Below are positions 20,762-23,796 of a DNA stretch of 23,796 nt, piece by piece. Location: assembly GCA_000787465.1 (NCBI GenBank), contig JSYX01000557.1, forward strand, positions 1 to 23,796, in the 5' to 3' direction. Source of the stretch: Thermomucor indicae-seudaticae. Taxonomy: Eukaryota; Mucoromycota; Mucoromycetes; Mucorales; Lichtheimiaceae. The number at the start of each line of letters is the position of its first letter. The first letter of the stretch is position 1. The notes below the pieces were generated by a model that was not told the DNA's origin, searched no databases, and worked only from the letters and a program-made list of their open reading frames with translations. The translations under genes and the position numbers were made by a program.

Positions 20762-21533
20762 ATAAACTTTATCTATGCAGCATGTAACACAGTGTCTTTG
20801 GGCTTAGCCTGCTACATTGTTTGAAAACATATCCTCTTAGTTCTTGTACAAAAATACAATGGCTTTGGGCCCTTTGCTTCCATACGATGTGTTGTGCATT
20901 GTAATGAATGAGTGCCTCGAAATGGATTTACAAGACAACAAGGCATTACCACCCCGTCCGGGGTCATCTTGCTGCCGGGTCCATCCGTGGCTTCTAGCGA
21001 ATCGCCAGTGCGTCACACTCTATTAAACACGACGAGTGCTGGGGTCAGTTACTTGATCCTAACTCGACTGTCTGAACGTGTCTCCAGTATGGCAATTGGC
21101 TCGGTTCCCTGACTGACAGGTCAAGTTTTATCCAGCTAATTTAGGGTCATATCATTGACGCAAACTCGCTCAACTGACTGGCCTTCAGCGCATGCTCTTG
21201 ACCCGCCCGAATTGACCCGAGTCCCATATGCAGCACTAGGAAACGGTTCCGTAATTGTACAGTGCCCTATCAAGAAAAAAAAATGCCAAAACTATCCTAT
21301 CTAGCGCAAAGCTGTTTTCGCTTAACACAAAAAGGCATGTCCTGCTGGCTGAAATGCTCCCTCCAAATACAGTATTTATTCTTTATTACAAACAAACAAA
21401 AATTGCTTCATTCAGGATGGGAGTTCTAACGTTAGAAAGAAAAGAAAAACGTGTGAGATATATATGTATATATAACAGGTTGTATATGTACGGGTTTTCA
21501 TGCAAAAGGGGGTCTTTACGGGAACGGTGTCTA
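20762..21533. other. Convergent intergenic region between CDC5 and eEF2
   Basis: Both genes end into this 772-bp stretch. It holds a possible F-box-like fragment (20859-21026), and AT-rich TATATATG runs at about 21455-21490 in the eEF2 3' UTR. Loosely repeated TTGACCCG/TGACCCGC phrases lie at about 21200-21225. No RNA gene is seen. Confidence 0.45.
20859..21026 (+). other. Possible F-box-like gene fragment
   Basis: ATG at 20859 opens 55 codons beginning MALGPLLPYDVLCIVMNECL, which resembles the LPxEVLxxI helix opening of F-box domains. The rest lacks any repeat domain and stops at 21024-21026. It may be a relic or chance similarity. Confidence 0.2.
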
Positions 21534-23796
21534 TTACAGCTTGTCGTAGTACTTGTCGAGCCCGGGGATGTCTTCAGCAAGACCCTTTCTCTTACGGACG
21601 GCACGGATAATGTCGTAGACTAAATGATAACAATGATGGGATTAGGCAACAGACTTCACTCATTAAAAAGAATAAAGGAAAGAAACTCACCCTTGTTTCC
21701 GGGTTCAAGAGGGTCACCAGTCATGGCCTGCCAATGGTCAAACACGGCTTGAGGGAAGGCCTGACCACCGGTGGCAGCACGCAGATCAGCAGTGAAACCG
21801 AACGATTCGTTGACAGGCAGGTAGGCCTTGATGTTCATCATGGGCGTACCAGGACGCTGCTCTTCAGCAAAGACCATACCACGGCGACGGTTGAGCACAC
21901 TGTAGATACCACCCATGGCAGATTCTGGGCACTGAATTTCAACAAGGTAGATGGGTTCTTGGATACCAGGCGTGGCAGTTAAGACCGAAGCATAGACCAC
22001 ACGACGGAAAGTGGGGATGATCTGACCACCACCTCTGTGGATAGCATCAGCGTGCAGAACAACATCAAGAATGTTGAATCGGCAACCACGCAAGTTCTCT
22101 TCGGCAAGAGGACCTTCCTTGGTCGCCCACTGGAAGGCAGCAACACAAGAGTCCTTGATTTCGTTCAAGTATTGGACGGCCTTGGTCACGTCCACAACAA
22201 GGTTGGGACCAGTGGCATCGGGACCGAAGCACCAAATCTTACGAGCTTCAGCAACATCCCAGTCGTACTTTTCAGCAAGCACACGGGCACGAGCCTTGAA
22301 ATCATCCTTGGGGTTGATCTTGCCAGCCTCGATCTCCTTCGCGAGTTCGTCGTCCAAAGGCATTGCACGCATGAAGATACGATTGTGCTTGTTGGGCGAC
22401 TTGGACAAGCAGTCCATGCTGGATTCAGCAGTGACGGTCTCACGGTACTGGACGACAGGGTCACCAGTGCGGATAGGAACCTGAGCGTGGTCTTCTTCAA
22501 GGTCCTTCAAAATAATTTCCAAGTGAAGTTCACCGGCACCAGCAACAATGTGTTCACCAGAGTCGGAAGTGTAGGTCAAGACACAAGGGTCAGACTTGGC
22601 AAGACGCTTAAGACCTTCGACCAGCTTGGGCAAATCGTTGGCGTTCTTGACATCAACAGCAACCTGCACGACAGGAGAGACAGAGAACTTCATAACCTTC
22701 ATGTTGTGGGCAGTTTCGGAGGTGGTGATGGTACCAGACTTGACCAAGAACTGATCGACACCGACAAGACCGATAATGTTACCAGCAGGGCAGTCATCAA
22801 TAGCTTCAACGTTACGGCCCATCATAAGAACCGTACGCTGAATAGACTTGACAGCCAAATCGGTCTTGGAGCCAGGCTGGTAGTTGGGACCCTGGATGCG
22901 GACCTTGAGACCAGGGCGGACGGTACCCGAGAAAACACGACCGAAAGCGTAGAAACGACCCTTGTCAGAGGTGGGAACCATCTTGGAGACGTACAACATG
23001 AGAGGAGCGTTGGGGTCACAGTCGCGGATACCCTGAGCGCACTCGTCGTCAAGAGGACCTTCGTACAAGTTCACGACACGGTAACGTTGAGCAGTGACAG
23101 GCGAAGGCAGGTGAATACAAATCATTTCCAAAAGAGCATCACCAGCAGGCAAGAACTTGCGCATGACAACCTTGAGCAGCTGCTTGCCCTCAAGATCCTT
23201 CTCTTCACCGCTGAGCTTAATCTCGAGCTTCTCAAGCAAGACGGCAATCTGGTCCTTCTTAAAGTTCATGATGGCATCGAAGATCTTGTAAATAGGGTCC
23301 AAGACGAACATGTTGAAGGCACGTTCAAGAGGCTTGCCGTCGGCATCGGTACCCTTGTTGGTCCACTTCTTGGTCTTGGGGTTAAAGTAATTCTCACCCC
23401 ACAATCTCTGCATCATCTTCTCCTTGTCGACACCAAACTTCTTGGAGTAACGGACAGCGAACTGACGAAGAGTGAAACCCCAGCCGTGAAGACCGGAGGC
23501 GAAAGCGACAGTGCCCTTGTCAGGGTAGACCTGGACATCACCAAGAGCTTCGTCAAAGTAAGTCGAAATAATCACGTTGACGGATTCGACAGTACGCGCG
23601 AAAGCCTATAATAGACAGCTGTTATAGACATTTGATGGGTGCGATATTCAAACAGAGATAACATTACGTTGTAAAGTTCTTCCTTATCCAACTGCAATTC
23701 AAGCAGAGCACGGTCGACCTTGTTGATACAGACGACAGGCTTGATACGTTCACCCAGAGCCTGACGCAAGACAGTCTCAGTCTGGACACAGACACC
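21534..23796 (-). CDS. eEF2: Translation elongation factor 2 (eEF2), 5' end outside the window
   Basis: Three exons are visible: 23796-23668 (partial), 23605-21691 and 21619-21534. They encode the last 709 residues, so roughly 130 N-terminal residues (including the P-loop) lie beyond the right edge. eEF2 is the GTPase that drives ribosome translocation. Visible landmarks are [11 protein letters not shown] and the guanine-specificity NKVD in the first exon, domain-II strands ([12 protein letters not shown]), [10 protein letters not shown], and domain IV with the diphthamide histidine of AIHRGGGQ (codon 22039-22037). It ends GLDKYYDKL. Introns are 62 nt (23606-23667) and 71 nt (21620-21690). 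Codon use is strongly biased, as expected for a highly expressed gene, and this creates a long antisense open frame that is not a gene. Confidence 0.98.

Noticed and set aside
21450..21490. TATATATG run as a promoter
   Set aside because: It lies in the 3' UTR of eEF2 and past CDC5, with no gene reading away from it.
22037..23611. 524-codon + strand open frame
   Set aside because: It is exactly antisense to eEF2. The biased codons of eEF2 avoid stops on the other strand; the product has no family and carries no own signals.

Overview
The window looks like nuclear DNA of an early-diverging filamentous fungus, most likely Mucoromycota/Mucorales. Genes are broken by many 40-75 nt introns, often with a CTAAC/CTGAC branch site. 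A metazoan-like SMG9 (absent from budding yeast) sits beside Cdc5 and eEF2, and one decayed gene resembles a multi-copy family I associate with Mucorales. The order assignment is inference.

Left third (1-5.4 kb): two tandem copies of a GLE1-like gene (mRNA-export factor), both damaged. The second copy has a complete 5' end: a TATA box, a first exon encoding a hydrophobic membrane-anchor-like helix, then four short phase-2/phase-2 exons each encoding an acidic repeat, then coiled-coil exons. Canonical GLE1 has no such anchor. Copy B has also lost half of the GLE1 core and carries a 136-bp hAT-type MITE with a perfect 8-bp target duplication.

Middle (5.9-12.5 kb): three intact genes on the + strand. 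They are SMG9 (nonsense-mediated decay, 10 exons), the glutaminase subunit of pyridoxal-phosphate synthase (2 exons) and a peroxisomal 4-coumarate:CoA-ligase-like enzyme (8 exons, C-terminal AKL). SMG9 and the PLP glutaminase each need one GC-AG intron. SMG9 and the CoA ligase each contain a 20-21 nt microexon.

Accessory block (13.2-17.9 kb): a decayed HTH/coiled-coil/RING gene (-), a decayed gene of an uncharacterised family (+), a small intact C2H2 zinc-finger gene (-), and a 1843-bp element with 136-bp terminal inverted repeats flanked by TA (Tc1/mariner-like). Its right end lies 140 bp upstream of the CDC5 start codon.

Right third (18.1-23.8 kb): intact CDC5 (spliceosome NTC/Prp19 complex, 801 aa) convergent with eEF2, which runs off the right edge. 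The conserved genes contain no frame lesion, while the accessory genes contain many. This argues that the lesions are real decay rather than base-calling error. I found no tRNA, rRNA or CRISPR array.
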